DNA of 64,000 nt from Protopterus annectens (lineage: Eukaryota > Chordata > Ceratodontiformes > Protopteridae), in assembly GCF_019279795.1 (NCBI RefSeq), contig NC_056738.1, positions 402,309,311-402,373,310 on the forward strand, read 5' to 3'. The notes under the pieces were generated by a model. That model did not search any database, was not told where the DNA came from, and saw only the letters and a list, made by a program, of their open reading frames with translations. Of this stretch, positions 1 through 11,352 are shown one piece after another. Within the stretch, counting starts at the first letter, position 1, and the number at the start of each line of letters is the position of its first letter. The position numbers were made by a program, and so were the translations under genes.

Positions 1-560
1 AAGTATTAAATTTCTTCCCAATGAGCTGGCTTTCTGAAGGACTTTGGGAATAAAGGGAAAAGGAAAAGCTTAGAGGAGACCCGGGGGTCAAACATGTACG
101 AGTGCGTACCCCTGGTGACTCCCTCCCGGGGGAAGGGAGATCAGGGCACAATAGTTACTGCACTTGGCATTCATGGACATGGCAAAGAGATCACAGCAAG
201 GCTGGCCGCCCCACTTTCGGAAGATCTTTTCCACTACTTCCGGCTTCAGGGACCACTCGCTAGGCATAAGAACAGCTCTGCTGATTTTGTCCGCTATCAT
301 GTTGGATTTTCCTGGGATGTGCGTTGCTATCGGAAAACGTTGGGAGGAGACTGCCCACTGCCATACTCTTCAGGCCTCTTGACAGAGGGAGTAATACCTG
401 GTTCCTCCTCATTTATGTACCACACAACTGACATGGCTGTCTGTATCGCAATCATTCCTAGCGGGAGTGAGTCTTGGAATGCTTGCAAAGCTAGAAGCAC
501 CGCTCTCATCTCTAGGACGTTGATATGCAAGTGAGTTGTGATCTTGCCACATTGCCCTGG
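1..560 (-). pseudogene. D: RNase H and Dam-like methyltransferase remnant
   Basis: Minus-strand translations match the RNase H and following region of B at 12.7-13.4 kb. Visible blocks are HINVLEMRAVLLALQAF, SVVWYIN, and further on LSRAVLMPSEW with LFAMSMNAKC. The last block resembles the N-x-K-C part of the Dam-type methyltransferase domain that some DIRS elements carry between RNase H and recombinase. Fossil remnant in several frames, truncated by the window edge. Confidence 0.75.
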
Positions 561-2050
561 ACCGTCTTTCCCAAATAATGTACCCTACCCCATCTGAGAA
601 GTGTCTGTGGTCACTGTGGCTAATGGTTGTGGAAAAACAAATGGTCGGCCTAGGATCACCTGAGTGGAATGAAGCCACCAACAAAGGTCTTTCTTGCAAG
701 ATCCTGTAATAATAATTTGGTGATACATGGGTAGCTCCTGCATGGACCACTGAGGGAACAGAGGGTCTATATTAAATTGTTGCCTGCTTAGGTTGTCAAA
801 TACTTAAATGTTGACAACTTAAAATCGCAGCCGTTTCCACACAGGGAAACAAGTCGTTTGGCCGTTGCGTGGATTTTGCCCTGGTTACAACATATAGCAA
901 TCTCTGAGTTGGTACATTTAGTTAGGGGGTGTGTGTGGGGGCACAGCCCCCCCACATCGGGGGGGGGGGTGTGAAGCCCCACACTTGACTTCTGTTTAAA
1001 ATTTTTTTTTTTTTTGCTTTGGCCAATGGCATTGTTTCCCTGTGTGGAAACTGCCATTCGCGATTTTAAGTTCTCGACGTTTAGGCGTTCGACAACCTAA
1101 GCTGTCAACGATTTAATATAGACCGGGGAACAGGAGCCACCACAGAATTCTCATGTGCAGATTGAGCTAATGGTATCAAGGTTATTCCTGCCGCCATGGT
1201 ACTCAAAATCTTTAGAACCTCTGCTTGCACTTTTTTCTTGGTCAGAAGATTTTTTTTACTTGATGTAGGGTTTGAATCCTTTCGGGGGGTAGCTTGGCCA
1301 ACATTTGTTTTGTATCCAAGTCTTCCCCTATAAACACGATATGCTGTGATGGCAACAAGGCAGATTTTTTAAAATTTATTGCGATCCCTAGGTGACAGCA
1401 AAGATGAATGGTGGTCTCTCGCTCTTGTTAGTAGATGCTTGGTGGTGGCAGTCAGAAACCAGTCAACTAAGTACGGAAAGACCCGGAATCCTGGACGCCT
1501 CAAGTGAGCAGTGACCACTGCCATGCATTTGTTGAACACTCTGGGGGCTGCTGTGAGACCAAATGGCAGAGCTCGAAACTGGTAGTGACTGGCTCTCAGC
1601 CAAAAGTGCAAATGTCTCCTGGATCGCTTGTCTATTTTGATATGATAATATGCATCCTGGAGATCTATTGAGCATATCCAATTGTCTCTTCCCAGAAAGG
1701 GGAGTACCGGACTTCAGTGTCAACATCCAGAATTTTTTTTTTTTTGTTACAGACTTGTTTAGTCTGCTAAGATCCAAAATGGGCCTCCAGCCCCCTTGTC
1801 TTTTTTGGAAACAAAAAGAACCTTGAGTAAGTTCCGGATCCAGTTTGGTTTGGTCTGTGGGGACAGTCTGTATGAGACATGTCTAGCAACTTTTGTACTT
1901 CTAGAATTGGGTGATCCCTTTGATTGGGTGGAACATCTGGGACTGATTTTGTTTTTAAGGGGGGAAAGGAAAAGGGAATACAACCACCTCTGGATATGAT
2001 CTTTTGTACCCATTTGTCTTTTACTTCTAGCCAAGCACTTGGGTACAAAG
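561..2050 (-). pseudogene. D: reverse transcriptase remnant
   Basis: Minus-strand translation around 1369-1611 gives HYQFRALPFGLTAAPRVF and MAVVTAHLRRPGFRVFPYL, the DIRS/Ty3-type RT palm region. It aligns closely with B at 13.9-14.1 kb. The upstream RT part lies at about 1463-2034. A MITE at 762-1125 splits the domain. Broken fossil. Confidence 0.85.
762..1125. mobile_element. hAT-like MITE with 8-bp target-site duplication
   Basis: A 364-bp insertion inside D's RT. The ends are inverted repeats of about 65-75 bp: GGTCTATATTAAAT at the left is matched by ATTTAATATAGACC at the right. The similarity continues inward through GCTTAGGTTGTC and CTTAAAATCGC. The flanks carry the perfect 8-bp direct repeat GGGAACAG (754-761 and 1126-1133), which is the duplication length of hAT transposons. 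There is no coding capacity. The middle holds a G-rich run (near 959-970) and a T-rich run (near 1003-1015). Element B has no such insertion at the matching place, which confirms it as an insert. The hAT assignment is inference from the duplication length and the terminal GG. Confidence 0.75.
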
Positions 2051-2612
2051 ATAAGGGACCCACAAATGTCTCCAGAAGTGGACAGAGGGGCCTTCTCTCA
2101 GGAGCGCTGGAAAGGCTTACCAAGGATGGTGTCCCTGTCGCCCTGGTTTTGCAGACTCCCTCTGCCATGTGGTCACAGTCTTCCATTGCTACTTCCCCCT
2201 CTTCCCCAGGGGGAAGAATCACCACTAGTGTCCAGGAAATCTCTTTGGGATTTTCAAAACCACATTTTCCCCCTTCTGACCTTTGAGATAAGGTCTGGTA
2301 GGTAGGGAGAAATGGACTCCCAATGGCAGAGAGCCTTTCCTTCCTATTCACATCTGGTTAGTATCTCTAACGTTGGGCCCGAAGGACGAGCCATCAAAAA
2401 GGGTGTTAAAGGAAGACAAAGGGTTTGCGAAGTCACATCCAGGAATGTCTCCTTAGGGAAATTCCCATACCCGCTGCCCTACACACTCCATCAGCTACAT
2501 AAGAAATGAGCCTCATGGACGAGTTTACCACAGAATTTAAGGTGGAGAGCTGGGAGGAAACCTTATCTGAAACCCCCGTAGCTACAGAACTTTGGAGGGA
2601 ATCTCCCAACTC
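2051..2612 (-). pseudogene. D: gag remnant, downstream half
   Basis: Minus-strand translation over about 2300-2612 matches B gag at 14.8-15.1 kb. Recognisable blocks are SSQLSTLNSVVNSSMRLISY and RRHSWM (B has SQLGILNSITNSSMRLISYA). It stops abruptly at the Penelope-like insertion. The upstream part of the same gag resumes at 22105. Fossil. Confidence 0.72.
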
Positions 2613-3087
2613 ATTTCTTGTATGTCAGATTTAGATGTTAATGCTTATTGTTTATTGGATACACATTTCCAACAAAAGTTCTTGCATTCCCCCTTATACT
2701 GAGACAAAGCAATTTTCTGCTATGTTGAATTATCAAATAATACAATTGTTTGATGGTTTTGACAAATATAAAGATGTTTTATATAATTAAAATAAATTTG
2801 GCTGGAGGTCTTTGGTTGGTTTGAGCCAAAGAAAAGATACTGTAATTAAGCCCTCAGATAAAGGGAACAAAATAGTTATTTTTACATTACACACGATATG
2901 TTAATGTGTTCTGAGCATTCCAGGAATGAGGAAGTTTATGGAAGGTGTGACATTGTTGATTATAACACCATGACATTACAAGATGTTATTACAGAAGGGG
3001 GTTAGACTAGGTTATTTGACTCGGGGAGATGGAGAGAAAATCTGATATGGGGGGTGTAAAATACCTGCCTTTTATTGCTTGCCAAAA
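2613..3087 (+). pseudogene. Penelope-like element: N-terminal RT region
   Basis: AT-rich plus-strand stretch with the conserved IKPSDKG block at 2842-2880. The frame is lost on both sides of it. The following DNA resembles the family's region between that block and the RT fingers. It ends where element C begins at 3088. No start codon or promoter could be assigned. Confidence 0.7.
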
Positions 3088-3302
3088 AGTACAGTTTTGT
3101 ACCTACCATAAATGTAGATGTTCGACTGTTCACACTGCTGCAGTCATCGCACTTGGGTTATCCTGCCGTCAGGCGGTCCCGCAGTCGGCCAGAGTTCCAA
3201 AGTTTTGGTCCGGTGTCGGTTGCTGTCGCTTCTTCCCTGACATCAGTGCGCCAGGGGTATAACAAGATGTATCCGACGCCATTTTCTTCAGTTTTTCTTG
3301 CC
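3088..3302. repeat. C: left inverted terminal repeat
   Basis: Inverted match to 20168-20348, starting at the block CACTGCTGCAGTCATC and ending at TTTTTCTTGCC. The outermost about 40 bases (AGTACAGTTTTG to TGTTCGA) are unique to the left end and are matched only by the ICR. A GGGGTATAAC box lies near 3255. Confidence 0.85.
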
Positions 3303-3470
3303 CCAGATGTCAGGTGCCCCAAAGTAGGCAGGCAATACATATTGCTAATCAAAAATATACATATAAAATAAAACAATACCTTAAGTTACCAGCAAATACA
3401 CCCCAAAGGTGGTATAGGATAGAAAGGTACAAGTCCAGCTAGTTCAGAGGGGATGGAGGGAGGGTAACCT

Positions 3471-3576
3471 GGACTGCAACAGTGTGAACACTCGAACATC
3501 TACATTTATAGTAGGTACAAAACTGTACTATGTTCATCATGTTACACACTGCTGCAGTCATCACACTTGGGTAGAA
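3471..3576. repeat. C: internal complementary region (ICR)
   Basis: Carries, in one stretch, the complement of C's outer left end followed by a copy of the outer right end. They are joined as GTACT|ATGTT. This is the circle-junction template typical of DIRS elements and defines the exact element termini. Confidence 0.85.
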
Positions 3577-3603
3577 TCCCAAAGCTAAGGTTGGGTGGCT
3601 GGT

Positions 3604-4640
3604 CTATAAAGAGTTAGGATTGGCTATGAGGCCCGGCAGAACTGCAGTGGCAAATCCTGCTCTGGATTTAGAGTAAAGAGGCAGGTGGTAATGCTTGGTA
3701 AAAGTGTGCACTGAACTCCTAGTTGCAGCCTCCAAAATTTCCTTGGTAGGTACTCCTCTGAGAATGGCTGTTAAAGTGGCTGTTGCCCTGGTGGAATGTG
3801 GCCCAATGTTATTTGGGACCGATTTTCCATGCTGTGTGTAGCAGTACCGAATACAGTGTCCTATCCATTTGGATATAGTCTGCTTTGAGATAGCCTTGCC
3901 CTGTGATCCTGCAGCATATGCTACAAACAGTTCAGCAGTTTTCCTGAAAGCTTTTGTTTTGTCCAAGTAGAAGCGTAGCTGCCTGTGTATGTCCAAAGAA
4001 TGCAGAAGTTTCTCCCCTTTATTCTGGGGGTTTGGCTAAAAGGTTGGCAAATGGATGGTTTGGTTAAGAGCCACACTAGACACCACTTTTGGCATAAAGG
4101 TAGGGTTTGTCCTTAAAGATACCCTGTCCTGATGAAAAATTATAAAAGGTTCCACTGCCATTAATGCCTGTAGCTCTGACACTCTTCGTGCTGAAGTTAC
4201 TGCCAGGAGCAGAGCGGTTTTCCATGATAAAAATTTTAGATCGGCTGTATTCGCTGGTTCAAAAGGTGGTAGGGCCAGTTTTTCCAAAATGAAACTGAGG
4301 TCCCAAGTCGGTGCTCTCTGGGGCGGTCTTATGTTTTTAGCCCCTCTGAGGTACTCCTTTAGCAAGGGATGAGAGAATAAAGGAGGATCCGTGTTGTAAT
4401 GTGCTGAAATGGCAGTGGCGTGGATCTTAATTGAGGAGAAGGGTAGGCCTCTGTCCTGCATCTCAGTTACGTATTGTAAAATCTGAGGAATGTTTGGAAC
4501 AATAGGGTCAAGGCTTTGAGCCTGGTTCCAGGCGCAGAATCTCTTCCATTTTTCTGAGTAAGCTTTCCTGGTGCTAGGCTTCCTGACCTCCAAAATGGCA
4601 TCCACAACAGCTTTAGAGAGAGGTGTTGCCTGTTTGACTA
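3604..4640 (-). pseudogene. C: tyrosine recombinase
   Basis: Contains TSARRVSELQAL (first catalytic Arg box), the PHSTRATAT block (H-x-x-R) and HTFTKHYHLPLYS with the candidate nucleophilic tyrosine. These are the R..HxxR..Y set of tyrosine recombinases. The upstream part has PSTRKAYSEKWKRF, the conserved N-terminal SAM-like region. It would insert the circular DNA copy. Broken fossil. Confidence 0.87.
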
Positions 4641-5691
4641 AAGTATCTGCCATGCAGCCAGGTTTAGGGTTTTGAGCTGACTGTGCAGGATCCGATTGTT
4701 TTGTTGAGTCAGAAGGTGTGGAATTTGAGGCAAAATCCATGGTGGGCCCTGAGCCAAGTTCCTTAAGATAGGGTACCAGTGCTGGCGTGGCCAGTCTGGA
4801 GCAATCAGGATCATCTGTGTTTTTTCTTGTCTGGCTTTTAGGAGTACCTGTGAAAGGAGAGGCAGTGGTGGGAAGGCATAAACATTTATGTTTTTCCAGC
4901 TGAACAGAAGAGCATCCACTTTCCATGCTTGTTTGTGATAAGTGCTTGTGCAGAATTTTTGTAGTTGGCAATTTAGTGGGGAGGCAAAAAGATCTGTCTG
5001 GGCATCCCCATTTTTGCGTTACCATGCTGAAGATTTGTGAATTCAATTTCCATTCGTGAGGGTCCATGATATTTCTGCTTAGGTCGCCTGCCAGAGTATT
5101 TTTCTTTCCTGGCAGGAATTGTGCTTGCAGGTGAACTTGGTACGTTAGAGCTGTGTTCCCACAAGGTCATGGCTTGCCTGCATAGGGGATAAGAATGAGG
5201 GCCCCCCCGTTGCTTATGTACCACATTATTGTGGTGCTGTCTGTCTTTAGTAATAGTTGTCCTGGATGCAGAAGGTCCTTGAAAACTGTTAGGGCATTTT
5301 GAACAGCCAACATCTCTTTTTGATTGATGTGAAGATGCATCTGGGTCTGTGGTCCACTTGCCCTAAATGCATTTTCCTGCCATGTGTGCTCCCTAGGCAT
5401 AATCCGAAGCATCTGTTAGTTTGCCTGGCTGTGGGTTGGGTGAAAGGCTGACCCTTGTTTAGGTGACATGCCTGTGCCCACCATCGAAACTCCTGTTGTA
5501 GGCAGGGAATCATTGGTATTACTGCTTCTAAACTGAGAGAGTGTTGAGTCCAAACACTTTTTAGGTACCATTGTAATTTCCTCATATGCAGTCTGGCATA
5601 TGGTAGTAGTAGTATGCCGGATGCCATGAATTCCAGGGACTGCAGATTTTTTCTTGCAGGGAGATGGGACTTTTTTGCCAGTAACTGAAAA
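4641..5691 (-). pseudogene. C: methyltransferase-like region, RNase H and C-terminal RT
   Basis: On the minus strand HINQKEMLAVQNALTVFKDL and TDSTTIMWYISN mark RNase H. DPHEWKLN followed by the WGCP...FCLPTK region marks the Dam-like domain. The RT connection region (near 5431-5691) is cut by the insertion of B at 5692 and continues at 17426. Fossil. Confidence 0.8.
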
Positions 5692-5879
5692 TTAGAAGTT
5701 ATGTACCTACCATAACGTTCCATGTTAGTTGTCTTCTCTCGCCTTCTTTCTTGCTGGATGGGTTCGGAGCCAATCCTCAGCTCTGACTCGGCACTTGCTA
5801 AGCTCGAGAGTCACTTTTACCAGCTCGAGGCAGCCCCATATCCCATGATGCACGGCGGTAAATACCCAGATCTCGTTTG
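5692..5879. repeat. B: left inverted terminal repeat
   Basis: Inverted match to 17270-17425. Shared blocks include TCTTGCTGGATGGGTTCGGA, CTCGAGTCACTTTTACCAGCTC in similar form, CCATGATGC and CCCAGATCTCGTTTG. Element A begins 16 bases inside its inner edge. Confidence 0.85.
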
Positions 5880-5895
5880 GTACCTAGAGGGAAAA

Positions 5896-6096
5896 AGTAC
5901 AGTTTTGTACCTACCATAAATGTAGATGTTCGAAGATCCACATTGCTGCAGTCCTAACACTTGGGTAGTCCGCTGTCCCAGTCGGCCCGAATACCAAAGT
6001 ATAAGGCTGACGTCGGTCAAGGCGCATTAGTCTGACGTCAGGACGTCAGGGTACAAATGCGCATGACCGACGTCATATCCTCAGTCTTTTCTTGCC
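5896..6096. repeat. A: left inverted terminal repeat with CRE-like palindromes
   Basis: Shared with the right end from CACATTGCTGCAGTCC (near 5938) inward to TTGCC. Holds TGACGTCA at 6033-6040 and related half-sites near 6008 and 6068. No TATA box is seen. Confidence 0.9.
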
Positions 6097-6254
6097 CCAG
6101 ATGTCAGAAGACCCTAAAAAGATAAGGCCAAAACCAAAAAACAGCAAACACTCCTGTACCAAATATATATATACAATATATACAAATTTACAAAAGTACA
6201 ACCCCACCCACACAACCACCCCTAAACACAGAGGGGAAGGAGGGAGTGTAAATT

Positions 6255-6356
6255 GGACTGCAGCAATGTGGATCTTCGAACATCTACATTTATGGTAGGT
6301 ACAAAACTGTACTATGTTCTTCATCTCACATTGCTGCAGTCCTAACACTTGGGTAG
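6255..6356. repeat. A: internal complementary region (ICR)
   Basis: Complement of the outer left end (ending GTACT) fused to the outer right end (starting ATGTTCTTCATC). This reproduces the junction of a circular intermediate. Confidence 0.9.
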
Positions 6357-6389
6357 AATCCCAAAGCAGAGGTAAGGGAGGCTGGCAAA

Positions 6390-7426
6390 TCATAAAGAAG
6401 CAGGAGCTGTCAACATGCCCTGCAAAATAGCCATGGCAAAACCAGCCCTAGAAGTAGAGTAGAGAGGAAGGTGGTAATGCTTAGAGAAAGTATGCACTGA
6501 ACTCCAAGTAGCTGCCTCCAAAATATCCTTAGTTGCCACCCCCCTTAGAAATGCTGTTGAAGTGGCAGTAGCCCTAGTGGAATGAGGCCTAATCCCAGCT
6601 GGAATCTCCTTGCCATGATGGGAATAACAAAATGCAATGCAAAACCCAATCCACTTAGAAATAGTTTGTTTTGACACAGGCTTGCCCTGAGAACTCAAAG
6701 CAAAAGAAACAAACAACTGCTGAGACTGCCTAAAATCCTTAGTCCTGCTTAAATAATAACGCAACTGCCTGTGTACATCTAAAGTGTGCAAAATCTTTCC
6801 CCTTATTTTGGGGATCTGCATAAAAAGTAGGCAAATGAATAGTTTGGTTTAAAGCCACACTAGAGACCACCTTAGGCATAAAGGAAGGATTAGTACGTAA
6901 TGATACCCTATCCTTATGGAAAATCAAAAAAGGCTCAACCGCCATAAGGGCCTGCAATTCAGAAACCCTTCTTGCAGAAGTAATGGCCAACAAAAAGCAG
7001 TCTTCCATGACAAGTATTTCAATTCAGCAGTAGCAGAGGCTCAAAAGGTTGTAGAGTAAGTTTCTCCAACACAAAATTGAGGTCCCAAGCAGGAGTAGGA
7101 GCTCTTGGGGGTCTTATATTCTTTGCCACTCTAAGAAATTGCTTGAACAAAGGATGAGAAAACAATGGTGGGTCACAATCATAGTGAGCTGAAATTGCTG
7201 CAGCATGAATCTCAATGGAAGAGAAAGACAAACCTTTGTCCAATAACTCAGTAAGAAATTGAACAGCCACACTCAAATTAGGCTCAGAAACCTCCAAACC
7301 CTTTGCTGCACTCCAAAATAAAAATCTCTTCCATTTTTCTGCGTACACTTTCCTTGTAGTAGGTCTTCTGGCTTCCATAATCACATTCAAAACTTGTTGA
7401 GGAAGTTGAGACCTGCTGTGGTTCAA
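6390..7426 (-). pseudogene. A: tyrosine recombinase
   Basis: ITSARRVSELQAL, PHSTRATATSTAFL and VHTFSKHYHLPLYS supply the catalytic R, HxxR and Y boxes. RPTTRKVYAEKWKRFLFW marks the N-terminal DNA-binding part. Fossil in a few frames. Confidence 0.88.
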
Positions 7427-8240
7427 AACAGAATATGGAGGCTGTTAGATGAAGAGAGTGAAGCTTGACATTGAGTAGATGACCGTCCCTCTGAGACAAT
7501 AGGTGTGGAATCAAAGGTAAAGGCCATGGAGGCTTCCTTACCAGACTCCTCAGTAATGGGTACCAGTGTTGCCGAGGCCAATCTGGAGCTATTAAAATCA
7601 TCCTTGGCTTGTCTTGTCTGACCTTTAGGAGTACCTTTGGGAGGAGAGGCAAAGGTGGAAAGGCATACACATGAAGATTTTTCCAACTGAAAGAAAGAGC
7701 ATCCACTTTCCAAGCTGTGTGATGAAACCTTTTCGTGCAAAACTTTGGCAGCTGGTGGTTTAGTGGAGAAGCGAACAGATCTATGTCTGGAGTTCCCCAT
7801 GACACTGTCAATATCCGAAATACATGAAGATCCAGTTTCCACTCGTGGGGATCCATGATTTGCCTGCTTAACACATCTTCTAAGGAGTTCTGTGCTCCCG
7901 GCAGAAACCTTGCCTGAAGATTTAGTTGCAAGCTGAGCGCAGTCTCCCACAAAATCATTGCTTGCCTGCATAGAGGATAAGAATGTGTTCCCCCTTGTTT
8001 GTTGATGTACCACATGACAGTTGTGTTGTCTGTTAGAATCAACACCTGCCCTGGAAGAAGTAACTCCTTGAAAGCCATTAATGCAAACTGGACTGCTAAC
8101 ATCTCCTTCATGTTGATATGTAGATGCTGTAGTCTGGCAGGCCACTTGTCTTGTATCCACTTTCCATTCAGATGAGCTCCCAAGCTATGTCTGAGGCATC
8201 TGTCGTTAGAATCTGACTCGCCTCTGGCGGGTCACAGAGA
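7427..8240 (-). pseudogene. A: methyltransferase-like region and RNase H
   Basis: RNase H blocks HINMKEMLAVQFALMAF and LTDNTTVMWYINKQGG are followed by DPHEWKLDLHVF, DIDLFASPLNHQLPKF, YAFPPLPLLPKVL and ILIAPDWPRQHWYPLL. The latter series has the layout of the Dam-type methyltransferase domain (EW..P, D..A..N, NPP-like, W) known from DIRS elements. FPP stands where an NPP/DPP catalytic motif would be. Confidence 0.8.
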
Positions 8241-9363
8241 GTCCCTTGTTTAGGTGACATTCCTGAGCCCACCACAAAAATTCCTTTTGAATGCAAGGTA
8301 TTATTTGAATGACAGTGTCCAAATCCTGGCAGTGCTGTGTCCATACATTTTGAGATACCATTGCAGCTTCCTCATATGCAGTTTGGCATTGGGAAGCACC
8401 AGAATACAAGATGCCATGAACCCTAAGGCTTGAAGGACTGTCCTTGCAGTCAGCCCGGACTGAAGAGATAGTTGACGGAAGTAAAGGGAAAGATTCTTTT
8501 GTTTGTCCGGGGTTAAAAAGGCCATCTGGGTTGCTGTATTCAGTCTCACACCCAGAAAGCACGTCTTGAGAGGGTACTAGACTGGACTTTATTTCGTTCA
8601 CAGAATACCCCAGGCATCTTAGCACTGCTATCACATATTCCAAATGCTGAAAAGGTCTTCCTTTTCTTGAGCCAGAATCAGGCAGTCGTCCAAGTAAGGA
8701 TAGATTTGTATTCCTTTTAGCCTGAAGTAAGCTATCACTGGAGCCAGAACTTTTGTGAATACTCTGGGCGCAGTAGATAAGCCAAAGGGCAATGCAGAGA
8801 ACTGATAATGGGAATTCCCAGCTCGAAAACGCAGATACTTCCTGCAACTTAGCCTGATAGGCACATGAAGGTAAGCCTCCTTGAGATCTAAAGTTACCAT
8901 CCAGTGATCTTTTCCCAGCAGAGGTAAAAGCTGTTGTAACGTCAACATTTTGAACTTGGGAATGTCCAGATAAGTGTTGAGGATAGATAAATCCAAAATT
9001 GGTCTCCACGTGTTCCCCTTTTTTGGTACTAGGAACAGGCGAGAATAAAATCCTAGGCCCCTTTCTGGCACAGGAACCGGCTGAATGGCCCCTATTTGGA
9101 GTAACAGAGAAATTTGCTTGTGAGCCTCTTCTTTGTAGAGGAGGAATGTCTGGCATGCCTTTGAAAGGAGGCAAGGTATGGAAATAAAACCTGTAACTGT
9201 GGTGATTGATATCCAATACCCATCTGTCTTGGGTAATTAAACTCAAATTTTCTTTGAAAAGTGCCAGCCTTCCTCCCAAAGGTGCTGCCAGACGAGAAGG
9301 CTCTGGCAGCTGAAAAGGCAGGTCATTGGGTCTGTTTACGAAAGGACTGACCCCTGCCCTCAC
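8241..9363 (-). pseudogene. A: reverse transcriptase
   Basis: On the minus strand: GFYSRLFLVPKKGNTWRPIL, DLKEAYLHVPI, HYQFSALPFGLSTAPRVFTK and YLDDCLILA (YxDD catalytic motif). This is a DIRS/Ty3-like RT that would copy the genomic RNA. Fossil. Confidence 0.9.
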
Positions 9364-9479
9364 CAGAAGACTGAGCAGGTGAACTCCCTGTTATAGGCCT
9401 AAAAGAACCTTGAGCTCTGCCCCTACCACGTCTAGACCTACCCCTAGACTGGGAATCATAAGAAGGATATGTCCACCCC

Positions 9480-11074
9480 TTAGTAGGCCAATTTCTACTA
9501 AACTGGAGGCTGAACCTGCAAAAAATCTTTAACAGTCTGCATAGACTTAGCCTTGTCCTCCATTTTCTTTAAAACTGCTTCCACAGGCGAACCAAACAAC
9601 ACATCAGATTGTAACGGAGCATCTAAAATCCTTGTCTTAACATGCTCAGCTAAATTCTGATCCCTCAGCCAGGCGTGCCTGAAGAACAGAACCAGTGGCA
9701 GCCACCCTCAAGAGGCCTGTACAGCATCAAAACCACATTGCAAAGAATGCTTACCCACCTGTTCAGAAACATGAACTAAATCCTGCAACTCTTTACACTC
9801 AATACCTTCCGCCAGAGCATCCACCTTAGACTTCAATTGTGAAAGGAGATAATTTTGGTATTTTAACATGTGGAACTGGCAATTCAAAGCCCTCATGGCT
9901 AAAGTGGAAGAAGTATACACCTTCTTTCCCCATCTATCCAAAGCCCTTGCCTCTTTATCAGGAGGAACAGGATTTTTAACAACAGAAGCCTTAACACCTT
10001 TAGGCCCCTGAGAAACAGTTTCTGGGTCTGCCCTAGGACTCTTAAAAAGATACTTATGAGCTTCAGGCACCCTATAATACCTATCCGGTTTAACTGGGGC
10101 AGGAGGCAAAGAATCAGGGTTCAGGGAAGCCTCTGCAAAAACATCTTCCACCACATCCAGAACAGGAGGTATAGCTAAAGGCCTATGCTGGGGTAGAAAC
10201 AAAAATTCCCTAAGCCTTTTCCTGGAATCAGAGAAATCTTGACCTTCCCATTTAAAATGCTCCCTCATGGAATGAAGAGTCTCTGAAAAAGAAAAATCCT
10301 CAGGAGGAGAAGCCGGAGTAGAATCATCTACATCAGAATCAGAATAAGGAGGATACTCCTGTAAGTCTTCAGCCAAGACTCAGAAGCCTCGAACACTGCT
10401 CAAAACTCTCAAGCTCAGGTTCCACCCTAGGCCTCTTATCAGGGGGGGCATAGAACCTCTAATCATAGTAATCAAATCTTCTGCCATTTTAAGCATATGT
10501 TTCTTAGGCAGAGACCCTGAAGAACTAGGAGAGACACCCACTGAAGTTAAACCTGGCCTGCCTCTCAAGAAGCCTTGGAAACAGAAGGAGGGGCCTAACC
10601 ACCTTAGGAAGGGAGGGGAGAACAGCTACCTGAGAAGCCCCTTCAGCCTGGCCTACCTCCTGAGAGGACACATCTTGTAACAGTAAAGTCTCTCCCTGAG
10701 ACTCCAAAGAAACTTCTGGCAGAACCTCCGGCTCCACCGAGCCTCTAAAGAACCGACGTCCGGGACAGACGGTTCTTCCAACCTAGGCTTTGCTGCTTTG
10801 TCCTTGCGCTTTTTAGACGAAGCGGGCGTCGGAGCATCCGACGGCATTTTATAATTACAACGCTTCCCAAAACTAACCTGGCACAGTCTAATCTTCTCTT
10901 TATAGTGCGTTTGTTAAATCTAGCACAAGAGCGACATCCAACAACGCCGTGCTCAGGCCCTAAGCAAGGTATACACAAGGTATGGTAATCCCTATGAGGT
11001 ATCTGTTTCCCACAAGAAACACAGTTATTCACTTTTTCTGACATCCGGTTAAATACTGAGGCACGAAAAACCAA
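9480..11074 (-). pseudogene. A: gag with N-terminal Cys/His module
   Basis: The N-terminus (near 10900-11045) has C-x2-C, H, C-x2-C-L-G and C-x2-C in NCVSCGKQIPH, CIPCLGPEHG and CRSCARF, then the basic stretch FNKRTIKRRLD. A Ser/Pro/Glu-rich linker follows, then the capsid-like part with LDRWGKKVYTSSTLAMRALN and the block from CKELQDLVH to KHSLQCGFDA. Shared with C, F, G, H and in part B. Fossil. Confidence 0.8.
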
Positions 11075-11185
11075 AATATTCCCAACGGGTACTTAGCCAA
11101 CTTTGATTCGGTCTGAAACTCCGACTTCAGAAAATTTCAGAACGCCAACCTGCACTCGCAATACTGCTTCTGCATCGGACCATGC

Positions 11186-11352
11186 GGCAAAAAAGACTGA
11201 GGATATGACGTCGGTCATGCGCATTTGTACCCTGACGTCCTGACGTCAGACTAATGCGCCTTGACCGACGTCAGCCTTATACTTTGGTATTCGGGCCGAC
11301 TGGGACAGCGGACTACCCAAGTGTTAGGACTGCAGCAATGTGAGATGAACAT
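11186..11352. repeat. A: right inverted terminal repeat (5' end, promoter side)
   Basis: Inverted copy of the left ITR. CRE-like sites at 11206-11213 (TGACGTCG), 11233-11239, 11241-11248 (perfect TGACGTCA) and 11267-11274. For this minus-strand element it lies immediately upstream of gag. Confidence 0.9.

Larger units (their letters stand above)
5896..11352 (-). mobile_element. DIRS-like retrotransposon A (family I), innermost of the nest
   Basis: Complete in outline (5457 bp): left ITR, ICR, tyrosine recombinase, methyltransferase-like region, RNase H, RT, gag, right ITR. The two ITRs are almost identical over about 150 bases, so this is one of the youngest copies here, consistent with its innermost position. 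Its closest relative is G. It lies between AA and C of element B's left ITR flank with no target duplication. It carries a handful of breaks in its reading frames. Confidence 0.92.

Noticed and set aside
1369-2034. LTR retrotransposon (Ty3 type) because of the RT
   Set aside because: No LTRs, protease or DDE integrase are present. ITRs, an ICR and a tyrosine recombinase are.
3604-5067. Phage-type or integron-type integrase genes from bacterial contamination
   Set aside because: The tyrosine recombinase frames always sit next to RT/RNase H within ITR-bounded units of about 5.5 kb. This is the DIRS layout, in a vertebrate context with SF1.
6255-6356. CRISPR-like or attachment-site repeat cluster
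   Set aside because: The repeats at each element's left side are explained by the ITR and ICR of DIRS elements.
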